Part shown: piece after piece, positions 48,897 through 57,741 of the stretch
Layout: every line of letters begins with the position of its first letter
Numbering within the stretch: position 1 is the first letter of the stretch
DNA from: an uncultured Bacteroidota bacterium
Lineage (GTDB): Bacteria; Bacteroidota; Bacteroidia; 2-12-FULL-35-15
DNA length: 64,000 nucleotides
Direction of reading: 5' to 3'
Assembly (NCBI GenBank): GCA_903926385.1
Contig: CAIYIS010000048.1
Span: 62,001 to 126,000 of the forward strand
Translations under genes and position numbers: made by a program
Notes under the pieces: generated by a model
What the model was told of the DNA's origin: nothing
The model's database searches: none
The model's input: the letters and a program-made list of their open reading frames with translations, nothing else

Positions 48897-49331
48897 TTAT
48901 TTAACTCGATTAATCATTATTGTATTCCCTCCCGAGTAATCAAATTTCCATTCGTTATTGAAAATGTCAGGCAAGTATCGTTTGTATAAATTAATGCGAG
49001 CCGTTAATTTATGCTCCGGCTCATCTGCTTTGGCAAGACCGGTAAATTCGTAAGTAACCATTTTTGGATGATGTTCCATAAACATTTTAACCACTTCCAC
49101 TATGGTATGCATTACTCGGTATAACTCGCCTTTGTTGGTAAGAGAATATTCTTCACCATCGTACTCCTCATTGCGCACACCGAAAACGATAGTTGCATGA
49201 AGAATATTGTCCTGTCTCCGCCCAAAACGAACTTCATATTCCACCCCGCTATCTGTTACAAAATAATAAACACCGGCTGTAATAATGGGAGGAGGAATTA
49301 TTTTATATATATCAATTGGATGCTCGTACAT
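48897..49331 (-). CDS. Hypothetical protein (start at MYEHPIDIYK)
   Basis: Intact ORF followed by the terminator. Confidence 0.65.
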   Translation of the reverse strand: MYEHPIDIYKIIPPPIITAGVYYFVTDSGVEYEVRFGRRQDNILHATIVFGVRNEEYDGEEYSLTNKGELYRVMHTIVEVVKMFMEHHPKMVTYEFTGLAKADEPEHKLTARINLYKRYLPDIFNNEWKFDYSGGNTIMINRVK

Positions 49332-49448
49332 ATCATTCTTAAAATTGCAGGTCAAAATTAGAAAATAAAACAATAAAAACGGGGTTTAATTAAAGTTTAG
49401 CAATTGGAATAATAAATACCTTTGGACCGAATCATTAATTCTTTTTTT

Positions 49449-49946
49449 TTGAAAAGTAAAACCTTCTTTTATTTCAGTATAGTTCTTTTACTTGCCATGG
49501 CCTGTAATTCCGATAGCCTTGCTCAGCAAGTGAGTGTTATTAAAATTACCGATTTGGAAAAACGAATGAACACTAATTCGGATACTACCTTTATTATTAA
49601 TTTCTGGGCCACCTGGTGTTCTCCCTGTGTTAAAGAACTTCCGGAGTTCGATAGTATAGGTAAAGTGTATATCAGTGCTAAAGTGAAAGTATTGCTGGTA
49701 AGTATGGATTTTAAAGAAGATTTAGCAACTAAACTTTTGCCTTTTATGAATAAAAGAAAAGTACAGTCCGAAGTGGTTTTACTTGACGAAACCAATGGGA
49801 ATTATTTTATCCCTAAAATTTCGGAACAGTGGAGCGGGGCACTTCCTGCTACTTTAATTCTAAATAATAAACTTAAAGTAAAACGTTTTTACGAAAAGAA
49901 ACTTACTTTCGCGTTTCTTAAAAGTGAAATTGAAAGTATAAAATGA
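49449..49946 (+). CDS. TlpA-family thioredoxin-like lipoprotein, probable TTG start
   Basis: LLAMAC lipobox; NFWATWCSPCVKELPEFD; -7 box TACCTTTG at 49417 rules against the upstream 49422 start. Confidence 0.85.
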   Translation: MKSKTFFYFSIVLLLAMACNSDSLAQQVSVIKITDLEKRMNTNSDTTFIINFWATWCSPCVKELPEFDSIGKVYISAKVKVLLVSMDFKEDLATKLLPFMNKRKVQSEVVLLDETNGNYFIPKISEQWSGALPATLILNNKLKVKRFYEKKLTFAFLKSEIESIK

Positions 49947-49998
49947 TTCAACATATTTATAGCGCATATACCAGTTATAACCTTCAACATTTGTAATT

Positions 49999-50667
49999 AT
50001 GAAAATGAAATATTTCAACATGTTTTTATTACTAACAGCTTGCACCATTTTTGTGTATCTTTATTTTGTAAACAACAAAAACAAGCCTCTTCGTTATCTT
50101 CCTATTTATGGAGAAAAGGTATACGAAGCCAAAGAAAAAGGAAGCGATACCACTTATCACAAAATCGGTAATTTCAGTTTTACTAATCAGGATGGAAAAA
50201 CAATTACGGAAAAAGATTATAACGGTAGTGTTTATGTTGCCGATTTCTTTTTTACTACTTGTCATACCATTTGCCCTATCATGAGTAATCAGATGGAGAG
50301 AGTGTATGAAAAATTTAAGGGAAATACCAAAGTGAAATTCTTATCTCATACTGTCGACCCGGAAATAGATACAGTTGCACAATTGAAACTTTATGCCATA
50401 AAACATAATGCAGATGCCTGTCAGTGGAACTTTGTTACAGGAAGTAAAAAAGAATTGTATGCCATTACACGCACCGGATATTTACTTACTGCCGAGCAGG
50501 GAGACGGAGGCCCGGATGATTTTATTCATACTCAAAATTTCGCCTTAATTGATATGGACAAACGAATCAGAGGTTTTTATGATGGAACTGATTCTAGAGA
50601 TATGAATCAATTGATGAAAGATATTGATTTACTTTTGATGGAATACGAATATAAAAGCAAGAAATAG
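49999..50667 (+). CDS. SCO1/SenC family protein
   Basis: YVADFFFTTCHTICPIMSNQMERVY (CxxxC); FLSHTVDPEIDTVAQLKLYA. Confidence 0.92.
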   Translation: MKMKYFNMFLLLTACTIFVYLYFVNNKNKPLRYLPIYGEKVYEAKEKGSDTTYHKIGNFSFTNQDGKTITEKDYNGSVYVADFFFTTCHTICPIMSNQMERVYEKFKGNTKVKFLSHTVDPEIDTVAQLKLYAIKHNADACQWNFVTGSKKELYAITRTGYLLTAEQGDGGPDDFIHTQNFALIDMDKRIRGFYDGTDSRDMNQLMKDIDLLLMEYEYKSKK

Positions 50668-50672
50668 AAACA

Positions 50673-50711
50673 AAAAAATCCCTTTAGCGAATTCACTAAA
50701 GGGATTTTTTT
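50673..50711. terminator. Terminator
   Basis: AAAAAATCCCTTTAG-cgaattca-CTAAAGGGATTTTTT. Confidence 0.85.
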
Positions 50712-50725
50712 TGTATCTACTTTTA

Positions 50726-51586
50726 TTAATGTAATGTGATAGTATATGTATTACCGTTGATGGTAACAGTTGCCTGATCATCGCAAGCACCATTTCCGTA
50801 GTCGATGTAACGGGTAGCTTTTCCGCTTGGTGTTATTTGGAACGAACCGCTTACAAAATGACGACAGCTCAATTCTCTGCGCAATGGTGTGTTGATTGAA
50901 GCGGTGTAAGAATTACCTAATGCATTAGTTCCATTTGCAGAACCTGTAATTAAATATACATCATCTGACCATATTGCCGTATTTTCTCCAGCTATCCATT
51001 CACGGGTGCGAGTAGAGTTCCAAGTGATGGTTCCTCCATTGTTTGCTTTTATTATCGTTCCGTTAACTTGAATACCAAAAGTTAAGTGTCCTGACTGATT
51101 GTATCCATTGTTGGTAACAGTTTTGGTGCCCATAATCTGGTTGTCGTTCACATAATAATCTGTGAAAATAATACTATGTACTGAACCCGGGTCACGGTAA
51201 TGTCCTTGCCAAGTTACATTAATAGTTCCTCTGCGGTATCTTCCGTCTGCACATAAACAGTTTACCGTACTAACTGTGTTTCCAAACGTAATGTGCATGG
51301 TGTGAGATAAACCACTAGTCGTATCAATTACTATACTCAATACGCATGAGCTGCATATTCCTTTTTCTCCGTTACTACTTACCGGCATATAGGATGTTAA
51401 GTTCATATTTATTGCTTGATCGGCAATGTTATGAACATCATTGTACGTTCCTTCTGCCAATGCATTATCACCAGCGGCAGAAGTGTCTTTGTCTGTTTCA
51501 TCTTGCGTTTTTTTCTTACAAGCTGTAAAAAGAATACCTACTGTAGCTACTACTGCAAGGTATTTAACCAGGTTTTTTACTTTCAT
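50726..51586 (-). CDS. Hypothetical lipoprotein
   Basis: Signal/lipobox GILFTACKKKTQDETDKDTSAAG; beta-rich body. Confidence 0.75.
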   Translation of the reverse strand: MKVKNLVKYLAVVATVGILFTACKKKTQDETDKDTSAAGDNALAEGTYNDVHNIADQAINMNLTSYMPVSSNGEKGICSSCVLSIVIDTTSGLSHTMHITFGNTVSTVNCLCADGRYRRGTINVTWQGHYRDPGSVHSIIFTDYYVNDNQIMGTKTVTNNGYNQSGHLTFGIQVNGTIIKANNGGTITWNSTRTREWIAGENTAIWSDDVYLITGSANGTNALGNSYTASINTPLRRELSCRHFVSGSFQITPSGKATRYIDYGNGACDDQATVTINGNTYTITLH

Positions 51587-51699
51587 TGTTTTGTTGTTTT
51601 AAGTTAATTGTTATAAATTGATTTGTTGGTATGACGTTACTGAAATGATAAAGTTTAATGCAAATGTAAATATTTTTTCAAATAAATATATTTTTCCGA

Positions 51700-52137
51700 T
51701 TAAGGTATCTTGGTCGACTGCCAGTTTACCAATTGCCATTTGTTTTTATTCCTTTTATACACTTCCGTAAATCTTAACATCAGTTTGAATTCTGTGCCGT
51801 TCAGTTTGCCTGTTACTTCCACAATTCCGTTGTTTATGTCTGTCTCATTATAATGTTTGGAGCTTTGCTCTTTTATATCCATTTTTAAATAAATGATTTT
51901 ACCACTCATTATATTTCTAATATGCTCTTTCTTATTTTCAAGAATCCCGTTCGAATGAATATAAGTTAAATCATCTGCTAATAATGCATCCAGCTTAACC
52001 GAATCTCTGTTTATCATAGCCTGAAATCTTTCAAGAGTTATTGTTTGCTTTTGTTCCTGAGCATAGGCCGGAAGAAAACATACTGACTGAATGAGCAGAG
52101 TAAATAAAACAGGAAATAGAATTCTTTTAAATCTCAT
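51700..52137 (-). CDS. Secreted NTF2/DUF4440-like protein
   Basis: ERFQAMINRDSVKLDALLADDLTYIHSNG...VYKRNKNKWQLVNWQSTKI. Confidence 0.85.
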   Translation of the reverse strand: MRFKRILFPVLFTLLIQSVCFLPAYAQEQKQTITLERFQAMINRDSVKLDALLADDLTYIHSNGILENKKEHIRNIMSGKIIYLKMDIKEQSSKHYNETDINNGIVEVTGKLNGTEFKLMLRFTEVYKRNKNKWQLVNWQSTKIP

Positions 52138-52161
52138 TTTCTAATAACTAACAGCAAATAA

Positions 52162-52743
52162 CTATTTTCCTTTTCTGATTGAAATTAATTTACGCATGGA
52201 CGACAATGTACTTCCCGGACTTTCCGTAAATACTCCCTGACTTGCATTTCTAACATCTTCGATAGAATAAAAAGCAGAAGGATTGTGCTCCTGAATAAGC
52301 TTCACTACAGATTGAACATTTTTTCTTTTGATAATCGTAAATATCATTTTAACTGGACCTACACTGCCTTGTCCGTCAAAAACTGTTACACCGTGATTCT
52401 CTTTTTTCAAGGCTTCCAACAATGTTTCGCAGCTTTGGTTGGTGATAATACGTATAACTTGTAATCCAAGTGCCAGCCTTTCTTCTATTTGCAAACCCAC
52501 AAAGGTTCCGGTAGCAAATCCTCCCGCCCAGGCGAGATAACAAGCAAAGTTATTCAGGTTTTTCATAACCTGAGCCACAACAACTATCCATATCAGAACT
52601 TCGAAGAAACCTAATAATGGAACAATCTTTCTGAAGCCTTTTGAAATAAATACATGACGGATGGTACCAATACTCACATCGCATATTCGCGAACAGAAAA
52701 TGATAAGAGGTAAAACTATCCAACTATAATAATCAAACGTCAT
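52162..52743 (-). CDS. DUF2179/DUF5698 membrane protein
   Basis: IFCSRICDVSIGTIRHVFISKGFRKIVPLLGFFEVLIWIVVVAQVM...FTIIKRKNVQSVVKLIQEHNPSAFYSIEDV. Confidence 0.92.
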   Translation of the reverse strand: MTFDYYSWIVLPLIIFCSRICDVSIGTIRHVFISKGFRKIVPLLGFFEVLIWIVVVAQVMKNLNNFACYLAWAGGFATGTFVGLQIEERLALGLQVIRIITNQSCETLLEALKKENHGVTVFDGQGSVGPVKMIFTIIKRKNVQSVVKLIQEHNPSAFYSIEDVRNASQGVFTESPGSTLSSMRKLISIRKGK

Positions 52744-52803
52744 GAACTTATATTATTTAAATGATGCTTCCATCTCCTTTTCCGGAAATTGCTTTCTCTT
52801 TAA

Positions 52804-55587
52804 TTATTTCACTAAAACTAGTTTCTTTGTCTTTCGGTTATTATCTGCAGTCAAACTGTAATAATAGATTCCGGCTTGTAGATTTTTTCGGTCGAAAACT
52901 ACTGAATGTTTACCTTCACTCATGTTTTCATCTGCTAAGGTTTCTACTATTCGTCCACATTCATCCCAGATTTCCAAATTAACTTTCGATTTTTTATTAA
53001 TTGTAAACTCTATGGTTGATGACAAATTCATAGGGTTTGGATAAGCAGAAAGTTGCATTTCTTTTTTATTTCCAGCCAAATCTTGAACTCCTAAAATATC
53101 ATTTACGGAAGTAACATGTGTTGAATAAATACCGTTTGCATGAGTTGCAATTACTACTAAGCCATCGGAAGTACGGTAGTCAATCATGTCGCAAACTGCA
53201 TTGCCAATTGAGTTTGTTCCTTGCTGCACCCAAGTCGTGGAGATACCTGTTAGTGTATCGGTGGCGTATAATCCTGTACTTGTAGCTACCATATATACTG
53301 TTCCGTCAGCAACGGGAATAATACTAGCCCAACGAATCGATGGACTCACCGCCCCTGACACTTCAAGATTTCCACCTGCTTTTGCCCATGAGGTTCCTCC
53401 GTCAGTTGAATAAAATATGCTGTATACACTATAGTTCGAAAATATTGCCATCAACTTGTTTCCATCCCTAGGGTCGGTAGCAATACAACTTACATAACCA
53501 CCAGCTGGGAATACTGCACTAGTAGCCGTAGATGTTATATCCACAGGGGTTGGAGTTCCCGCATTGGCGTTGTCAACACGATAAATACGTTTGTTGTCTG
53601 TACCGTAGTAAACTCTGTTGGCTGGTATTTTACAAACGGTAACGGCAGTAACTACTGAGCTAACAGTTGGAACGGAATCATTAAATCTAGTCCAATTGGT
53701 ATTAATCGAATCCCAGTTATTAATCATTGGTATACCTGCTAAATTGCTGTTTCTCCACAAATATTTTCCTCCTGCCAAATACATAATATCATTATTATTC
53801 GGGTCAAGAGTATAGGGATTAATAAATTCAGGTTTCTTTAAATCTTGAGGGTCTATACGTGCATAAGAGGTAATATTACCACTCCCATCAAGGGTAGCTT
53901 TCATCATTTTTCCTTGTTGGATAGAAAAGTAATAGTTACTTTGATTATCGGCAATAGCACAATACGAACCGTCTCCACTTCGAGGTGTTACCCATGGTAC
54001 TTGAGGATTGCTAGAGTTGGTATACCAGCTTCCTTGGTCTTGAGCCCCTCCAATAATAATATCGTTATTAGGAGTAGCATGGTCGATAGCTACAGTGTAA
54101 AACATTGTGGTTAGGTATCCGTTGTTAAGCGATTGCCAGCTAACAGCAACCGCTGTGTCGTTTGTTGTTTTAAATACACCTCCATCATTTGCACTGAACA
54201 TTACATCTGGATTTGAAGGAAGAAATTCCATACAATGCTGATCGGGATGATGGTTAAGATAGGTATTGATAACCGGTAAATGAGAATTTTGTTCATATCC
54301 TCCAATAAATGTAGTATGTGTCGAATCTTGAAAGGCTGATGTAGACCTATACACATTAGTTCCACCTAAATAAACTACATTAGAGTTACCAGGTTTTACT
54401 TTTACGACCATATCATACGAATCTTGAGTCTGAAAATGGTCGAATATTGAACCTGTTTTAGGAAGGTTTATTGATAAATCTTGCCACACACCTCCGGCAC
54501 TGTCGCCATTACCCGAAAGATAAGTGTATTTCCAAAGGCTGTTCCAGTGCGGTTTTCCTAAATAATCGAAAACTTCTTTTCCTGAACCAGGAGTATTGGC
54601 CATAAAATATACTTCGTTCCTATTGTTTGGATTTATTCCTGAAACAATCCGATTATATGCTGTTGGGAAATTTGGAGGTGTAATTTTTGTAAATGTTGTT
54701 CCATTGGCCGAACGCCAAATTCCCTTTCCTGAACCTCCGTCATCCGACATAGTTATATATACAACTCCGGCAGTATCAACTTCCACATTGGTAAAATACG
54801 AGCCTCCTGTTTTTACAGCAGCCCAAGAAGTCCCTCCATTTGAGGTTTTGTAGACCCCGCCATAAATTGCTGCATACACTACAGATGAAGTGTCAGGAGC
54901 GGAAACATCGTTTGCTAATCCCCACACTAATTGCCAGCCTGTAGTAAATCCTCCTGGATTACCGCCTGAAGTGGTTGTTATGGGTTGCCACGAAACTCCT
55001 CCGTCAATCGATTTAAATAAACCATCTCCTAAATAATATGAATTACTTCCGCTACCCGAAGCAGAAGCACCGTATGCTTCTCCGCTTCCGTAATACCATA
55101 CATTGGTGTGATTCGGGCGTTTGTCCTGAACTAAGCAACTTGCATTTTTTAGTTGTCCTGCAGTATTACTCATATTCCAGGTTGTACCTCCATCTGTAGA
55201 AAGCCACATTCCTCCAGAGCAGGAACCGGCAAGCAATCTGTTTTCATTACTTACATCCACACCAAAAGCACGAGTACGTCCACCTACATTCCATGGGCCT
55301 CGGTTAACAAACACAAGTGGGTTGGATCTACTTCCTTCCGCATCATTGGGTAATGTAGCCGCAAAAGCAAGCTCTTTCTGACGCACATTATCCGGTATTT
55401 TACCAGTTGCAGGGTCGGCATAACGCCTCAATTCATAGTTCATACGCTCGTTCGCATCATCTTCCATTCCTTCATGTCGAGCTTCCTTTTCTTTTAAGCC
55501 TTTTTTTGAAATGTATTGTGCCGACATATACGCAACTGCCAAAAACGACAGGGCAACAGCCGATATTAATGTAGTTTTAAATTTCAT
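52804..55587 (-). CDS. Large BNR/sortilin-like beta-propeller protein with T9SS type A sorting domain
   Basis: Repeated STDGGTTW / SIDGGVSW Asp-box motifs; C-terminal YPNPMNLSSTIEFTINKKSKVNLEIWDECGRIVETL...GIYYYSLTADNNRKTKKLVLVK. Confidence 0.92.
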   Translation of the reverse strand: MKFKTTLISAVALSFLAVAYMSAQYISKKGLKEKEARHEGMEDDANERMNYELRRYADPATGKIPDNVRQKELAFAATLPNDAEGSRSNPLVFVNRGPWNVGGRTRAFGVDVSNENRLLAGSCSGGMWLSTDGGTTWNMSNTAGQLKNASCLVQDKRPNHTNVWYYGSGEAYGASASGSGSNSYYLGDGLFKSIDGGVSWQPITTTSGGNPGGFTTGWQLVWGLANDVSAPDTSSVVYAAIYGGVYKTSNGGTSWAAVKTGGSYFTNVEVDTAGVVYITMSDDGGSGKGIWRSANGTTFTKITPPNFPTAYNRIVSGINPNNRNEVYFMANTPGSGKEVFDYLGKPHWNSLWKYTYLSGNGDSAGGVWQDLSINLPKTGSIFDHFQTQDSYDMVVKVKPGNSNVVYLGGTNVYRSTSAFQDSTHTTFIGGYEQNSHLPVINTYLNHHPDQHCMEFLPSNPDVMFSANDGGVFKTTNDTAVAVSWQSLNNGYLTTMFYTVAIDHATPNNDIIIGGAQDQGSWYTNSSNPQVPWVTPRSGDGSYCAIADNQSNYYFSIQQGKMMKATLDGSGNITSYARIDPQDLKKPEFINPYTLDPNNNDIMYLAGGKYLWRNSNLAGIPMINNWDSINTNWTRFNDSVPTVSSVVTAVTVCKIPANRVYYGTDNKRIYRVDNANAGTPTPVDITSTATSAVFPAGGYVSCIATDPRDGNKLMAIFSNYSVYSIFYSTDGGTSWAKAGGNLEVSGAVSPSIRWASIIPVADGTVYMVATSTGLYATDTLTGISTTWVQQGTNSIGNAVCDMIDYRTSDGLVVIATHANGIYSTHVTSVNDILGVQDLAGNKKEMQLSAYPNPMNLSSTIEFTINKKSKVNLEIWDECGRIVETLADENMSEGKHSVVFDRKNLQAGIYYYSLTADNNRKTKKLVLVK

Positions 55588-55797
55588 CTTTAGAGAGATT
55601 ATTCTGTTTATTTAGCTTCCAAAGGTAGTGTTTTTTCGGGTGATTGTTTTTTTAAAGAAAGGGGAATAGTATAAGGCAACGGACAATAATTAACATCGAA
55701 TAGAAGAAAGGGAATAGAAAATGGGGATAAAGAGCAGAAAATAGGGAGTAGTAAAGAGTTGAAATTGACCTTTTTTTATTTGAACTAAAATAAATGG

Positions 55798-55923
55798 ATT
55801 AAGAACTCAAGTTAGTGGTCTAAGAACTCATGTATTTGGAGCAAGAACTCAAGTATTTGATTAAAGAACCTAAGTTAATAGTCTAAGAACTCAAGTTATT
55901 GGTCTAATAACTCAATTGTTACA
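55798..55923. repeat. 21-bp tandem array 6 (6 units)
   Basis: TCTAAGAACTCAAGTTAGTGG-type units at 55798, 55819, 55840, 55861, 55882, 55903. Confidence 0.93.
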
Positions 55924-55944
55924 ATTTTTTTACGTATTCTGTCA

Positions 55945-57411
55945 TTAAGGAATAAGCTCGTAAGCACCAATGTCTGGGTATGAATCTCTCATGTTGATGT
56001 TCAAATCTAGAGGAACGTTGATGCTGGTATTACCATTATTAATGGCCTGAGAAGTGGACGAGAGGTTATAATTATTGGTATTGGCGTCTTTAAAAGCGGG
56101 GTTGGCATTTTGCATATTGCCGGAAAGATAATGAGCGGGGTTGCTTATGTCTAATGCTGTTTTTAGAATACAGTGGTCGAAGGTGTAATGAAAAGGGACA
56201 GTGGCAACGGAGTCGAAGAGAAGTTCATCGGCCAAATCGCCAGAAATAATACAATTGCCAAAGTAAGCCGAAACGAGGGCATTAGGATGAACGACATCGT
56301 TGGCATCTTTATAGAAATTATTGATGGCAATGGAAGGGGTGGCTCGAGAGGAGGCGTTAGAACTATTGCTTGCGTTATTAGGGTTGGCATCCCAGTAATT
56401 GGCAAAGGTACATTGTTCAAAATGGTAAGCACCGCCATTGGTAAGGGCAGCCACATATTGTCCGCAATTAGCAAACACACAATTATTACTTGTTATATGT
56501 CCGCCTACGGAATAAATGGCTGCGGCTTTCTGATTTTTAATGATGGTATTGGTCATGGTAAGCGAAGGTTGAGGGTAGGTGGAGTTATCGCCTACCTTAA
56601 CACCAATAGCACCGTTTTTAATTTTAGCCCAGTTAATATTGTTGTTCAAACTTCCGTTCATTAGCCAAATGTATCCCCACTGTCCGGGTACTTCTTTGTA
56701 ATCGGCCTCCAAACGGTCGCCTTCGAAGGTAACTTCGTTGTTATGTTCTCCTCGTATTTGCAACGAGCCATAGGCATAGACCCACAGAATAGCATTTTTG
56801 TGTAAATACACTTTGGTTCCGGGCAACATGGTTAATCTGCAACCGGAATCTACAACTGCCAATCCGAAAATAAGGTGGGGCTTGTCGTTTTTCCATGCTC
56901 CATCTCGTGATTCGTTGCAATGAATGATGGAGTAAGGTGGTAAACCGTTGGTAGGAAAATGGTCTGGTTTGTGAAGGTAAACATCCTGACCAATGGCTGT
57001 AAGGTAAACTGATTGAACATTTCCGTTGGTTTCGAAAAGTACTTCATCGGTAATAAGCAATGGAGAATTTTGATTGGTAGGGTTGACAGTAACTTGTACA
57101 AAAGCATACAAACTATCGCCAGCTAATATTTCCATATCTTTTAACAAAACGCCACTATTCCCGTCTACATTTAAACGAAAAGGAGAAGCAGCGCCAGCTG
57201 CCAAACGAATGTTCGAAATATTTAAAGGTTGGGATTCGTTATTGTAAACTTTGAAAACTTTGGTAACCGAACCAACATGAGTAAAGACAGTATCAAACAA
57301 CACCGAGTCGGTGGAGAAAGCCAACTTAGCATTAGGGTCGTTGAGTATTTTATCTTTCTTGCAAGACGAGAGCAATAAAAAAGGTATCAGCAGCAAAAAG
57401 AAATATTTCAT
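55945..57411 (-). CDS. Lipoprotein with parallel beta-helix-like region
   Basis: LLLSSCKKDK lipobox; right-handed beta-helix-like ITSNNCVFANCGQYVAALTNGGAYHFEQCTFANY. Confidence 0.8.
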   Translation of the reverse strand: MKYFFLLLIPFLLLSSCKKDKILNDPNAKLAFSTDSVLFDTVFTHVGSVTKVFKVYNNESQPLNISNIRLAAGAASPFRLNVDGNSGVLLKDMEILAGDSLYAFVQVTVNPTNQNSPLLITDEVLFETNGNVQSVYLTAIGQDVYLHKPDHFPTNGLPPYSIIHCNESRDGAWKNDKPHLIFGLAVVDSGCRLTMLPGTKVYLHKNAILWVYAYGSLQIRGEHNNEVTFEGDRLEADYKEVPGQWGYIWLMNGSLNNNINWAKIKNGAIGVKVGDNSTYPQPSLTMTNTIIKNQKAAAIYSVGGHITSNNCVFANCGQYVAALTNGGAYHFEQCTFANYWDANPNNASNSSNASSRATPSIAINNFYKDANDVVHPNALVSAYFGNCIISGDLADELLFDSVATVPFHYTFDHCILKTALDISNPAHYLSGNMQNANPAFKDANTNNYNLSSTSQAINNGNTSINVPLDLNINMRDSYPDIGAYELIP

Positions 57412-57741
57412 TGGACAAAGATATTTAAAGAAATTTAATGACCATTAATAAACGCATTAAATGAAGAAATATTGTGATGAATGAAAAAAAAGAATGAATA
57501 GTTCGGATGTTTTGATGCCTTTAATTTGAAACAAAAGTATGGAAATGATAAAAAGCAGAAAAAAGGGAAAGAATGTGTTATAAAAAATTAACAGTTGATT
57601 GTTTATGGAATTTGAGAAGAATATGCATCAATTAATAAAAAAGTATAAATTTGCTGATTATAAAAACCGGTAGGCGGCTCTTTTCTAAAACCTCAATTTC
57701 TATCTTAAAAGAAATTGACAGAGCAGCACCGATTGATAAAA

